From NCBI GenBank assembly GCA_947034895.1, contig OX344765.1, positions 42,413,001-42,477,000 of the forward strand: a stretch of 64,000 nt of DNA. The letters are read 5' to 3'. The first letter of the stretch is position 1, and the number at the start of each line of letters is the position of its first letter. The translations under genes were made by a program, and so were the position numbers. The notes under the pieces were generated by a model, which was not told where the DNA came from, did no database searches, and was given only the letters and a program-made list of their open reading frames with translations. Source of the stretch: Rhytidiadelphus loreus (Eukaryota > Streptophyta > Bryopsida > Hypnales > Hylocomiaceae). Of the stretch, positions 50,101 through 61,500 are shown in pieces.

Positions 50101-50542
50101 TTAGAAGAAATATCAGCCCTCTAGAGGGCTGCTCCAGAGTGACAAGCCAAGCTATTTCACAACTCGGCCTGTCACTCTAGAACTGTCCCGTAGTGAGCAA
50201 TTAGCCACTGCTTGCCAAAACAGTAAGTAATCGCCATTTTTAAATTTTTAAATTAATTAATTTTTAAAATTTAAATTTTTTAAAATTTAAATTTTTTAAA
50301 ATTTAAATTTAAAAAAAATTAATTAATTAATTTTAAATTTTAAAAATTTTAAATTAAATTTTTTTTAAGATCAATGTTTTTTTAAAATTTATTTATAAAT
50401 TTTGGTTCCTATGCCACTGTCGCTGCAGATATAGCTGGATAGAAATAGGGGAAAAACAAATTTTTGAGCAAAAAAAAAGTAAATTTCAGGGTACCTCCGA
50501 GGGCTGTGGAGCAGCCCTCTGGAGGCCTGAAACTTTCTCTAA
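50101..50542. mobile_element. Nested MITE I, GCCCTCTAGAGGGCTGCTC ends
   Basis: The left end TTAGAAGAAATATCAGCCCT continues CTAGAGGGCTGCTCCA. The right end is the complement of TTAGAGAAAGTTTCAGGCCT continuing CCAGAGGGCTGCTCCA. 442 bp. The middle (50238-50370) is an almost pure A/T palindromic block, followed by GGTTCCTATGCCACT. Confidence 0.7.
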
Positions 50543-50851
50543 TATTCTTGGAATTCACTCAAAATTGAACAAAACACCAACATTTTGATGAGTTTTATTA
50601 AAAAAATAATAGAACTTTAATTATACAAAATCAAATTGGACATGTTGTAGATCACATGAAAAAAGAAAACACAATGATATCACTTATGGATTGAAAGATT
50701 ATAATGTTTGATCATATGGATTTTAAAACTATGAAACTAATTTGAAGTCTTTGAATGCTCTTTTCACATGTCAAATCTAAAAAATTGGTCACCAAAAAAA
50801 AAGAGTTTAAAAGGCATAACATGCAAAACTCCAATCAATTTGCGGCTTCCA

Positions 50852-51187
50852 TTAGAGAAAAAAATGAGACCTCCAGAGGGCTGCTCTGGAGTGACCAAAC
50901 AAGGCTATTGTTTTCAAAATAGTCCCTGGCCGGAATCTAACTGTAGAGAAAGTCAGTTTGGGTGAATATTGCCGGGCAATCAACCCCGGCAACTAAATTT
51001 ATATATTTATTTTTTGAGGAAAGAAAAATAAATGTAAAACTAGGTTCCTATGCCACTAGCAACATTGAAAATTGCAGATTTAAGGTGGGCAATTTTAGGA
51101 GAAAAAAAAAATTTGCTAAAAAAAAAGATAGGAGGGTAGTTCAGTTGTTGCTAGAGCAACCCTCTAGAGGCCTCATTTTTTCTCTAA
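50852..51187. mobile_element. Nested MITE II, same family as MITE I
   Basis: The left end TTAGAGAAAAAAATGAGACC continues TCCAGAGGGCTGCTCT. The right end is the complement of TTAGAGAAAAAATGAGGCCT continuing CTAGAGGGTTGCTCT. 336 bp. It shares GGTTCCTATGCCACT internally with MITE I. Confidence 0.7.
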
Positions 51188-51350
51188 TGTCAAGATCTAT
51201 TCTACAAAAAAATTTTAAATGAATTTCTAATGTGATTTTTTTCCAAGATCTAGTGTATTTGAGGCTCATTTCCAAGAGCCTTCAACACTAGAAAATCAAG
51301 ATTTGAAATGACCACCAATCTAGAATAGAAAAAAAGTAATCATTCATTTA

Positions 51351-52751
51351 TAAAGTAGCTATTAAGTGGTGTATTTAGATTTAGAAGAAGATTTATTATC
51401 AAGTATGGGTGGTCTTGGGGTTGTAGCAAAGAGTTGTCATATGGGAAACTTTGGCCAATGAGGTAGAGGTATGTATTCATAGGTGGGTAGGATCATAATT
51501 GTGTCGCCTTGTGTTAGCAAGACTAGGCCTAACTTTTGGAATGGGAAAGAGGTGGTTGGAGACTTTGGGCACACTTTTAGAAGCAATGTGTGGCAAGAAC
51601 ACTTAGGAGAAATCATCTAAAGTGAAAGAGTAATGTGGTTGGACAATGATGATGTTTGGAATTCTGAAATTTGGAGGGTCCAAAAGACCACGAGTTATCA
51701 TGCAGTGGGAACAAGCGAACTCGACTACTACAACAACACTGCAGCAGTCGTACATGGCCATGAACATGGCCAAGAGGCTACCACGTAATTTCTCAAAAAA
51801 AAAAATTATTATTTCAACTTTTTTGCATTTTAAGAATTTTAATTTATTATTTTTTGAAAAAAAAAATTCTAATAGTTGGCCATTCCTTCACTACGGGGGA
51901 AACAATGAAAGGAACAGATTTGAAACAGTCTTCTATTGCCTTCAAATCCCCTCTAATATGGATTCCTAGCCTATACCATTCATAGCCTTTTTTTTAGTGA
52001 AAAGTCCAATAGTAGATGAGATTTAGAGTGGCACTATCCTCCGCTTTTTTATAACTTTGCCATCGTTTATGGATACAAACAACCACTAGAATACACATCT
52101 TATACTTGGATTTGGGCCATTTCTCAAAAAAAAAATCCTATTGCGTGTCTTTTCTTGTGTTCTATCATGTTTAATCTTGAATTTGGGCTTTAGATATGTG
52201 ACAAATCTTCCAGTATTTCATAAATTGTTTTTATTTAACAATGAAGTGGTCACTACTACAAGACCAATTTTTCACTCATTTTTGGTCCTAAAAATACAAG
52301 ACTTGTTTTCATGCAATTAGAACTTGGTTACCTTATAGGATGCCTACTTTCTAAAATGTTAAGTGTCCAAAAGAGTCAATCAAAGTACAATTTTAACTAC
52401 CCCAAAACATTAATTTCCTTGAAGTATCCTTCACTTTTACATTATTTATAATCTTGCAATCCATGACTTGAATTGAAACCAAACTTTGTAGAGATGATAA
52501 GGACTTGACTTTCTACAAGGTCCTATGATTAATTTTGCCCTGAAAATGAATCATCTTACTATGAGGTTCAATTCTTTGTAACTTACAAAATCAAAATCCG
52601 AAACACCTTGAAAATGGCTTAAAATTTGAAGGGTTAATAATAGGAACAATGCTCAATTTAGGTGTAGATGTGTAGCCTTACCTTAGTTGCCTTGCTGAAT
52701 ATTGTTGTGGCGTGTGAATTGGGTTGAAGAACACAAGATTCTCTAAATGAC
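51351..52751. other. Spacer with a possible captured exon
   Basis: Mostly AT-rich with no gene. At about 51650-51790 a G+C-richer patch stands out (see findings), open as SYHAVGTSELDYYNNTAAVV in one frame. Nothing else is identified up to the pogo-like element. Confidence 0.35.
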
Positions 52752-52753
52752 TA

Positions 52754-55144
52754 CACTAAAAAGGATATTTAGTGTTGGCAACACTATTTGCGAACCATGA
52801 CACTAAATATCATTTACCCTACTAAAGTAAGTAACACTAAATGTAATTTCTAACACTAAATGTACTCTATGGTAAATCTGAAATCTGAAGAGGTTTACAT
52901 TTAGTGTTAGAAGGTAAAAAAAGAATTTGGAAAGAAAAAGATTAAAGACAAGGAAAATGATGGAAGGAGTAGAAAATGTGGAAAACATGTGCAATAAAAG
53001 AAGTCTTTGAACATCAAATAAGGGGAAAAAAAATTAATATTTAGAGCCAAAAAAATACAGATTTCATACTTGGGCTGGAACTTGTTGTCCATGGAAGTAT
53101 GGTTCATGCTTGGCTATAATTTCCCGCAAATGTGGAAAAAGTTGATTGACACTCCAAGTGCCATCAACACCCAAAGCCATACCCGATCTAATCATAGCTT
53201 TCCTAGCATATGACAAATTATCACAATCTACCTCTTTGTTCACATCCTCAATGCTATCCGCAGCCAGCTGTAGGAAAAATCTTTTTCCTAGATTTGTGAG
53301 TTTTCCTGACCATTGCCCATCAACCCGAGAAGTATTTTGCCAAGCATTGGCTGTAATGAGTTTGGCCTTTTTTGCTTCCCATCGCTTGGTCCAAGCATCC
53401 TTGACCTTGGAAATGATGAATGTATCCGCCGGTTGACACAAATGTGTAGAACAAGGTGGCAAATACCTAAGACTGGCCTGTTTTGCTTCCAAAACAGCCG
53501 ATAATGCTGGGGTTATACCATGGCCTGTACAATTGTCAACCCAAATGACTTTTGTACGGCCATGAACATTAGCTTGGAAGGCTCAGGGTTCAACAAAAAA
53601 TTCAGCAAAAAATTTCTGGTCCATCCAGCCCTTAGGCCTAGATCTGTAATATACTCCTGGAATATTGTCTTCCAAGCCCCGAATAGGGTAATTGCTGCTG
53701 GAATTGGTAAAAATCAGCATAGGGGCTTCAATCATTGATCTACGCCCTCCGGAAATTCTAATGACCATGGTCATAGAATCTCCCCCCGAAACCACTTCGG
53801 CATACTTGACACTCGTATCTCCCCTAAATCCCAATGTCCGACCATTGTCTAAATTTACAACAAAATGAGTTTCGTCAATGTTTTCCATGAGATTTTCATT
53901 GAAAACACCGGCTTGGAACCCTCTTTGCAGCACACCTAGATGGTAAGCTGTTGCCCTCTCAATTTGTAGTTCCTTCTCGGGACTACAAGACAAACGTCCC
54001 CTTTGTGACAACAAAACAATGTTGTGCACATGCATAAATTGTTGAACCCAACTTGGGGTCAACTTGGCCATGAGTATGACATTGTCCTTTGGATCACGAG
54101 ATTCGGCTGTATATGGAGAGGTAGGATCCAATAAGATGGTCATAGCCAGCTCAATGAGTAATTTGGATGAAAATTTGACCCCAGCCTTTCTAAATTTGTC
54201 AAATGCATCCAAAAGTATAGGGTAGATCCAAAGTACCCATTCAGCTCGCTTGGGCCCACGACCGAGAGCTACCTTTGTGCGGAGTTGTTTTCGCCCACCA
54301 TCCTGGCTCCGAGTGCAAGAAATTGGTGGAGATGTGTTGGCCGCTTCTCCTTCATTGCAAAATTGTTGACGTTGAGCCCACCATCGGGAAGCTCGAATAA
54401 GATTGGCACTCCTTTGAGCTCGAAAATGCTCGGGAAATGTATTGATGGTGCGAATGTAGAGCCCAGGAAAGCCGTGCACAAGTTCATCTTGAACCATCCA
54501 AGTGATGATGCATTTGCGAATAGCAATTGTAGAAACTTGTTGTAAGCGTCAGGGTGTGCTCGGGGAGGCGTCAGCCATGGTGGATTCCTAGAATGGGAAG
54601 CAAGATCAGCAAAATGGTCGATAGGGCGCTGGTGAAAAAAAAAAAAAAAACGTCGACGGATCAATGAATAGGGGAAAAAAAACTTGGATGAAGCTGAAAT
54701 TGTCGGGAAGCCGAAATTGCCGGAAGAAGGAACGGTGAAGCAAGCGGGAGCGGGATTAGGCGGGAGATTCAAACCGCTCACGGGAGGCGGGAATGCGGGA
54801 GTATAACACACACACACCAAAAAAAAAAAGTTCACTCACTCAAGGAATTGCAAGTGCGGAGAAGCGGGAGAGCAACAAAGGAGAACAAGCCAAGCGGTAA
54901 GGGAACTAAGTCGGAATTGTTGAGAGACCCAAAACGCAACATACAAGGTAAGGTCGCAAAAGCAGATTGCAAAGGAAGTCCAAGAAGGAAGTCCAGGAAA
55001 GAAGTCCAACGAAGGAGATGACACAAAGGCGGCGCATTGAAGTTTAGCACTACACTAATCGTCCTAAAATTGACATTTAGTGTAGGGTCAAGTAGGGTGG
55101 TAACTACACTAAATGTAATCCAACACTAAATATCCTTTTTAGTG
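52754..55144 (-). mobile_element. Complete pogo-like (Tc1/mariner superfamily) transposon
   Basis: A 2391-bp element with perfect 25-bp terminal inverted repeats (52754-52778 and 55120-55144, beginning CACTAAAAAGGATATTTAG). TA target duplications lie at 52752-52753 and 55145-55146. Subterminal zones repeat an ACACTAAATGTA motif several times on both sides, probable transposase binding sites. It carries one transposase frame on the minus strand. The identical TIRs suggest a fairly recent insertion. Confidence 0.93.
53064..54578 (-). pseudogene. pogo-like DDE/D transposase, two in-frame TGA codons
   Basis: From the ATG at 54578 a single frame runs 504 codons to the stop at 53064, broken only by TGA at codons 10 (54549-54551) and 332 (53583-53585). 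No frameshift is seen. A CENP-B/Tc5-type helix-turn-helix is suggested by LTPSWVQQFMHVHNIVLLSQ (about 173-192) and the flanking segment. The catalytic triad is Asp235 in MENIDETHF, Asp348 in VIWVDNCTGHG and Asp385 in HLCQPADTF, a DD36D arrangement typical of pogo rather than mariner (DD34D). YLPPCSTHLCQP before the last Asp is the family hallmark. Both TGAs could derive from CGA by cytosine deamination. As it stands the ORF would give only truncated protein, unless the ATG at 54497 is used, and that product still lacks the last two aspartates. Confidence 0.88.
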
Positions 55145-55146
55145 TA

Positions 55147-55422
55147 GTGAAAGAAATTCTCTGAATCTATAGACTACTCGCATCTTTTGTACCCTAGAAT
55201 CCATGAAGTGCGTTACCTCACACGCCAGCAGTGACTCATCTACGTTAAATGTGAACAGAATATACATTCCGCAACTGGGGGGAGTTTGGAAGGCTTTTCC
55301 AGAGGGCTCGACTAGACGATCCGAGCTTTCGAATGTCAGAATCTGTTGTTGTTGGTACTTGGTCCAGATGAATGCCACAGAGCAGTCAATGTGAATGTCA
55401 GGGATTTTTACAAATTGTTCGC
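55147..55422 (-). other. Unrecognised exon-like ORF beside the pogo insertion
   Basis: On the minus strand a possible acceptor (CTGCTGCACAG, ending at 55423) precedes about 90 open codons, including SDRLVEPSGKAFQTPPSCG and FNVDESLLACEVTHFMDSRV, running to the transposon edge. Without the element, the frame would stop three codons further on. I do not recognise the protein, and the opposite strand is also open for part of this length, so it may be chance. Confidence 0.2.
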
Positions 55423-57779
55423 CTGTGCAGCAGTGGGAAGTTAGCGTTCAATATCAGGCATGGTGCGCGAGCTAGCCCGGTGTACAATATCATGTGCAGG
55501 TTGAACCATGTGCACCTGTATAGTATTTCAGCTGTTGATCCAGCAGCATAAGTTAAGCTTAAGCTAACTTATCTGAAATTCAACTGAAACACGGCTTCAC
55601 TGGAATGCATACAAATGAAAAATATTCCCCGAAACTATTAGAGTACGTGACAGAGATCTTGGGGCTAGGGCTGCTTCAGTACATGCAACAGGTGAGCCCG
55701 CCGAAGGGCAGGCAAGCTCACCTTCTGCACATCTTGACTCAAATGCGATACATATTACCTGTGTGGTCACACGTGTCGATCGTAGGTAGAAATATTGTTG
55801 CTTGCAATTTCGCCTGGGCAACAATAAAGCTCGAGTCACCCTCATTTCATAAAGAACTAAACTTGAAGTATCTCATTTAAAAGGCAATTTTCATTGATAT
55901 GACAATTTTCAATTAGTATGGCGAAGTTTTGTAAATTGTACTCAACTCAAATCTATTCCTGCCCGAGTTCAAAAAAAACGTTTGTGCACCTCTTTTTGGC
56001 AATCATTTAAATTGCTTTTACAAGTTACAATGGAACACACGGAAGAATAAAGCACAACTTGGTTCATCCGAGTCTGGTAGGGAGGAAAATGCCCGGGAAA
56101 TTGTAGAAATTCGGGTGTCTGCAGAACTAGAGGTATTATTGAGCACAACGTATATAGTGGTCTGGTGGGTTCATGGAAGTAATAATTTCAGGAATGAGCA
56201 TATGAACAAAACTTCAACAGTAAATGACTGTAAGCGTGTTGGAGTGGATCGCGCGAAAGCTCGCTCAAAATTTGACGTGGCATCAGCTACAACTTGTACA
56301 ACAGTGTCTGTAATGCGTATTGTGTGTGTATATATATATAATTGTCCATGGCAATTGAATAAGTTAATTCGAACCCCCAATTCACGCTGCAACCGTAGAT
56401 CTTTCGAAACCTCGACGACCTAGTGGCTGAAGAAACCTCATATTCGTTGAAATGGCAGATTTCAGTGATATAATTGACGCAGCCGACCAACTGGAACCTC
56501 CTGCTTCCCCTGTCCTAACGTAGTTCAGGGCAATTGAAAGTCACAAATTTCACTTGCAAGTCATTTTTTGCAGCAGAGTTGATCTTAAAGTTAGGTGTAA
56601 ATTTTTTCTGCCCCAGTTTTCAATTTTTACTTTTCAGTCTGCGGTCCGTCTGGTCTTGAGTGTGTTTACCTGCGAGGTAAAATACTCCTGCCTTGGGCTT
56701 CGTTGTACTCTCCTTTTTGCATTGAATCTTCTTTTCATTTGCTAATGAAAAAACGAAAATAAACAAACCATTTTATCGAATATGATCACCAGGTCTCCTC
56801 TAGACTGTGTGCTGAATAACAAATACAATCATTTTACTTTCAATTGCCAATTTGACATCTACCATCGGTCTGGCAGCAATAAGGAAATTAGACAATTGTC
56901 TCGCAGTACTCAACTGAAGCCACTCTTAGGAGGGGGGGGGGCACAAATCGTGCAACTCCGATTCATGGCCCCGTCCATGGGACATAAAAAGTTCCCGAAC
57001 ATCTCCTTCGTCAAAGTATCGGAATACCCATTAAATTTGCAATCTTCAATTAATATGGTAAACTACCATTATACTAAACTTAAAAATCTACAGCTACCGT
57101 AGAAATACCGCTTGTGAGTCTCATGTTTGTCAAACGGAGAATCGCTATTGTAATTGAAATTGCTCTCTAGCTGCTCGGTCAAGCTGAGATTTTATGGTTT
57201 CCTCTGTTCTTAGTTGGAGCATTGAGCAGGGGAAGATTCAAATGTTCCCAGTCGTTTCGCACTGGCATGGCTTTCATTGTGATGTCGATTGAAGCTTAGG
57301 GCACCGGCCGAAGGAATGTAGTGCAGTGCAGTGCAGTGCAGGTCAGGTCAGTGAGATGCAACATGCCAGCCACACTAACTTAACTTACACAGACAGAACC
57401 GACTGAACATTGCAGGAAGTATCCCACTCCGTCAGTTGCAGGCGGCAGTCAACACTCAGAAAACGCGTTGAGAGCCGTGCCTGAGCTAGCTGGAGCAAAG
57501 GCTGCAGCAGTGCAGCCACATCAGCCAGCAAGGGCTGAAGAGACAACCTGATCGGTGGTGGAACTTCAACATAAATGAATTAATTAAGTTAAGCTAATTA
57601 CGCAGGACCGGATTCTCACACCAAGCTTATCGCAGTCTCACACTAAGCTTATCGCAGAAAAATACGCAGGACCGGATTCTCACACTAAGCTTATCGCAGT
57701 CTGGACCGCTGGAGCTTCATCACACGCCCAGTCACACCCACACAGTCTGTGGACCGACCGACCAGCTCCAAAACAAAAC
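55423..57779. other. Spacer of balanced composition with short tandem repeats
   Basis: No gene could be assigned. Notable items are a GTGCA microsatellite at about 57317-57352 (GTGCAGTGCAGTGCAGTGCA) and a tandem duplication at 57600-57703 described separately. The balanced base composition could mean unannotated non-coding transcripts or decayed genes; I see no proof. Confidence 0.35.
57600..57703. repeat. Tandem duplication, ACGCAGGACCGGATTCTCAC units
   Basis: A 62-bp unit starting ACGCAGGACCGGATTCTCAC repeats from about 57600 to 57703. Within the unit, CACACTAAGCTTATCGCAG is itself duplicated, giving three copies of AAGCTTATCGCAG. Confidence 0.8.
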
Positions 57780-58116
57780 GGCCAGGGTGAACTGACCCTC
57801 ATTGCCCCGTTTTGTCCCTGGGGAAAACACTGTGGAATTTTTTATTTGCAATCAGATGATAAAATTTGCAAATTCTGAATTCAGATTTGCAATCAATGGC
57901 CCCTAATTAGCTTGAAAAGATGTACACTGAATAGTGAAATTAGGTTGCCCCAGACTATAGTTGACCATGTCTGAAAGTGTTAGATATGAGAAATTAGTGT
58001 GGGGCAACCTAATTTCACTATTCAGTGTAGAGATTAGAAAAATCACAGCAAAAATTAGTTTTTTTTTTTCACAACAACCCCTGGACGGGGCAATGAGGGG
58101 GTCAGTTCACCCTGGC
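57780..58116. mobile_element. GGCCAGGG-family MITE, copy C, carrying a nested MITE
   Basis: The ends GGCCAGGGTGAACTGACCCT and CAGTTCACCCTGGCC are inverted. The inner sequence (GTGGAATTTTTTATTTGCAA) matches copies B and G. At 337 bp it is longer than the roughly 235-bp copies because a 103-bp element with a TA duplication sits inside it. Confidence 0.75.
57925..58027. mobile_element. Nested MITE, perfect 28-bp TIRs, TA duplication
   Basis: 103 bp. The ends begin CACTGAATAGTGAAATTAGG and are exactly inverted over 28 bases, and TA flanks both sides. The CACTRAA start and TA target resemble the pogo-like element at 52754-55144, so that transposase type may mobilise it. Related diverged ends occur at 62176-62430. 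Confidence 0.82.
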
Positions 58117-59433
58117 CTTCCAAAACCGGTTCATTTTGCGGATGAATGTAAAAAGCTGCTCCTGTTTGCAGTTGCGTTTGGGGGTCTCATCCACACATAG
58201 ATAATAAAATGAAACCAAGGGAATTCAAAATTTTCAATTTCGATCACATTCTTAATGGTGAATAATAAGTTCTCGTGTTTTCCCAAAGGTGAAAACTTTG
58301 GAGATGCGTACATTCATTTTGTCTGCAGTAAGGTAAGAGGCTCAGAAATGGACCATCTAACAAGAAATGAAGGTCTGTACACAAATGTAAGAACTAAAAA
58401 AATATGGGGATAATTTTCATAGGAAGGCAAATTACAGACTGTAGGAGGCCTTATTTTTCCAGAATTTTGTACCTTGGTTTCAATTACTTACGATTTTATG
58501 AAGTGAAGGTGCACTAGGGAGGCAAAGTTGCTCAGAGGGTGCATGAATAATAGCACCTGATGAAGCTATGAACCAACCAAGTTAGTCCAAGACTTGTTTA
58601 ACAACATGCTGAAAATGGTGGAAGTCATAGTGAATGATCATGCATGTGAATTCAAAATCAGCCCATGCACATAGCCAACAAAGAGCACCATTTTTCTAGA
58701 AAAAAGTTGTACAGATTTGAACATTCATTGGCTACTGCTAATAAAACTTTAATGCATTCTTTTTTGTGCATTCATTCTGTCTTATTATAACTCAAAAATT
58801 ACTTAAGGTGTAAAATGAAATGTCACAGTCTTATATTTCACTGCCTCAGTATTCTTGAACCATGCACATGTAAGTCTCATTTACCACCATTCACAAATTG
58901 CTCTATATTAAGAACTATGTGCATGATTTTAAATACCTTTCTATGGGCGATTCTTAATGCCTGAACTGTTTTCGAGCCCTCTCCTATACTGTCGGTTGTG
59001 AGTGATGTGAGTGATGTGAGTGATCTAGTCTTGCACTCATCAAATTTACCAAAGAATACGTAGGATTTTTTTCATTGTTCCTTGGAGCACACACAATAGA
59101 GTAAGAAAAATATGCCTTTCCATGGAAATTAAGTGAGACCTTCACTATACTTGTCAAAATAAAAAATTGCACCTAATTCAGTTAAACAAATGGTGAGGTA
59201 ATTACACGTAATTTTTTTTCTTTCATTTGAAACATTAGCCTCTAGACATTTTTTAATAGACATTTTTTAATAGAAAATGAATAAGCAGAGTATTGAAAGT
59301 AGTAAGATTACATTTAGGGGCTTTCACAAACTTCACCTTTGAAAACTTGTAACATTCATTTGAAACTTTTCATAATTACATTTTCAAAATTAGATTCATT
59401 TGATTTTTTAAAGCAAACTTGATGTTAAAATCA
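58117..59433. other. Gene-free spacer
   Basis: AT-rich. A three-fold GTGAGTGAT repeat at about 58998-59023 is the only structure noticed. No gene or element ends are recognised. Confidence 0.4.
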
Positions 59434-59435
59434 TA

Positions 59436-59992
59436 CTCCCTCTATCCCAAAATGATCTTCCTATTAGACAAAATGTTCCAAATTAAGGTTGAAAATAACA
59501 TCTTTTAAACCCATTTTGTAGTGTAAGTAGAGTTTGGTCCACTCCTAACATCCTAGAAACTTCGGGTTTTAGAACCTTTTTCAAAGTGAAATTTTGGAGT
59601 ATTGAAAAGTGAAATTTTGGAGGCATTTTCAAGGAACTCCAATGGGCATTTAATTGTTGGATATGGGGTGTCATTTTGTGGGTAGTTCGTATGGGTCCAA
59701 GAATATATGTGGACCTGTGTACCACCTTCCAAAGCTTCATTTCCTTCAGTCGGGCAAAGAAATGCAAAAACTAAGAACAAATAGTGTTAATTGACCCCTT
59801 CAATCATTTCATTTACTTTTCGATTGGTGATTGCATGGAGGGAAGAGGAACTATTGCTTGGGGTTGTTTTGTTAGTCCCATATAGCAATTGAAAGTTGAA
59901 ATTGACCAATTTTCAACACTTCAAAGTACAACAAGATCATTTTGGGACAAGAAATTGAGGCCAATGAGAAGATCATTTTGGGACAAAGGTAG
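59436..59992. mobile_element. Stowaway-like (mariner-type) MITE
   Basis: The left end CTCCCTCTATCCCAAAATGA and the right end, the complement of CTACCTTTGTCCCAAAATGA, match the classic plant Stowaway terminus (CTCCCTCCGT-type). TA lies on both sides (59434-59435 and 59993-59994). 557 bp. The right-terminal GATCATTTTGGGACAA is duplicated 37 bp apart (about 59934 and 59971). No transposase. Confidence 0.82.
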
Positions 59993-60534
59993 TATTGAGT
60001 CCAAGTTTTTTTTAAATAATATATTTTTGGTGCAAGAAATAGAGATTTGAGCTCAAATTTTTTAAAGTTCAATAGAAAAGTTCAAAAGTAGTGTATACTT
60101 TAACATTTATGAAGCAATCTTCATAGGGACACAAAATATGATATTTTTATAATTTTTAGAAATACCAAGAGGGAACGGTTGAAAATATTCTATGACCTTT
60201 ACTAATATCCACGACTTTACCAATACTCATGGCTTAATTGATACTCACAACTTTGGCTTTGAGTTATTTTTAGGATTAAGATTATTTTCATTAATGTTTT
60301 TTATACTATTCAATTATTCCACATTAATATTTTTCAATTTTTATTAGATGCCATATTAAATTATTTTTTGAATTATTTTTTAATGGATTTGACCCTAGTG
60401 TAGGATAAAAGTCTGATAAATTTTGGCGCAAAAATTACCTTTTGTGTATAAAGCACACTTATATTATATGTACCCAAATACATACATGTTGAAACCTAAC
60501 ATACCTTGACAATGGTAATTTGCATTGACAAAGA

Positions 60535-60771
60535 TGGCTAGGGTGAACTGCCCCCCGTGCTTATCCCCCTAAAGTCATTCCTAGTGTGCATGTAAAATAA
60601 AAGCTCCCTATTTTGTGCTTGATTAATTGATCTTCTACACCTCTCCTAGCTAATTTGGAGCCTTTGATTGCAAATATGAATTCAAAAATTACAAATTTTG
60701 TCTTGCATGGCAAAGAAAAATTTCAGTGTTTTCCCTCAGGGATGAGCAAGGGGGTTGGTTCACCCTAGCCA
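60535..60771. mobile_element. GGCCAGGG-family MITE, copy D
   Basis: The ends TGGCTAGGGTGAACTG and CACCCTAGCCA are inverted. A direct repeat ACAAAGA abuts both sides, a likely target duplication of at least 7 bp. The interior (GATTGCAAATATGAATTCAAA) matches the other copies. Confidence 0.7.
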
Positions 60772-61290
60772 ACAAAGACCAAGCACACTCCCTTGCAATA
60801 AGGTTGTGCAAAGTCTGTGCACACCCACAAGCAATTTCTAAACTAGCTAAAATTAGCTAAGTTTCTACCCCAAAAATCCTTGAGCTACCAGTTAATTGTA
60901 AAATGTGCCTTTAATGAAGACATTTATGCCAAAACTGCAACAAACAATAGAATTCAATAGCCAATTTGCAACTTCCTTCACATTGAAATTAGCATCTATT
61001 TAGTTAGTTTTATATTATAGTACCCTCAATAATCCTTCACAACTTGCAAAATCTTTTTTTTCTATTTTTTTATTACTACTCACTCAATGTAGCCCAAGTT
61101 AATGCTTGTTTGTCTTGAAGGTAGCATATTGCAAGTAAATTCCATAAACTAGTTTTGGAATCACTAATCACAACCTGATTCAAGGATATTTCTAGCTTCT
61201 AATTATCATCCTGTAATTCACTCAAATTATGCACATCAATGACAGCAACGCAAGACACTAAATCCTCCATTCAAAGTAGGACCAACAAGG

Positions 61291-61486
61291 TAAAAATGTA
61301 GGTTCCCCGGGGTAAAAGTAAAATATTGCTCCCTATTTTGTGTTGTATTTAGCTTGTGCTTTCTACCTTGCTAATTTGGGGTCTTTGATCACAAATATGA
61401 ATTCAAAATTTACAAATTTTATCATGTGTGGTAATAAAAAAAATTCCTGCATTTTTCCCAGGGCAAGTAAATTCACTCTGTTGGTC
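61291..61486. mobile_element. GGCCAGGG-family MITE, copy E (degenerate)
   Basis: The interior GGTCTTTGATCACAAATATG and ATTTTGTGTTGTATTTAGC correspond to copies D and F. The termini are eroded (TTCACTCTGTTGGTC at the right). Confidence 0.5.
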
Positions 61487-61500
61487 AAACTTGGAGATTA

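Larger units (their letters stand above)
50058..51350 (-). mobile_element. Reverse copy of the 21883-22535 element, split by two nested MITEs
   Basis: The end TTAACCCCTAAATGCCCAAG at 50058 and segments at 50543-50850 and 51188-51350 are the reverse complement of 21883-22535 in matching order. Two related elements (50101-50542 and 50852-51187) interrupt it. The far end is lost in diverged sequence near 51350. Confidence 0.6.

Noticed and set aside
54269..54835. 188-codon minus-strand ORF inside the pogo-like element
   Set aside because: Overlaps the transposase in another frame and runs through low-complexity Phe/Pro-rich sequence; no domain recognised.
52751..55147. CACTA (En/Spm) superfamily identity for the 2.4-kb element
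   Set aside because: Ends begin CACTA, but the flanking duplication is TA rather than 3 bp, and the encoded protein has a pogo-type DDD triad.
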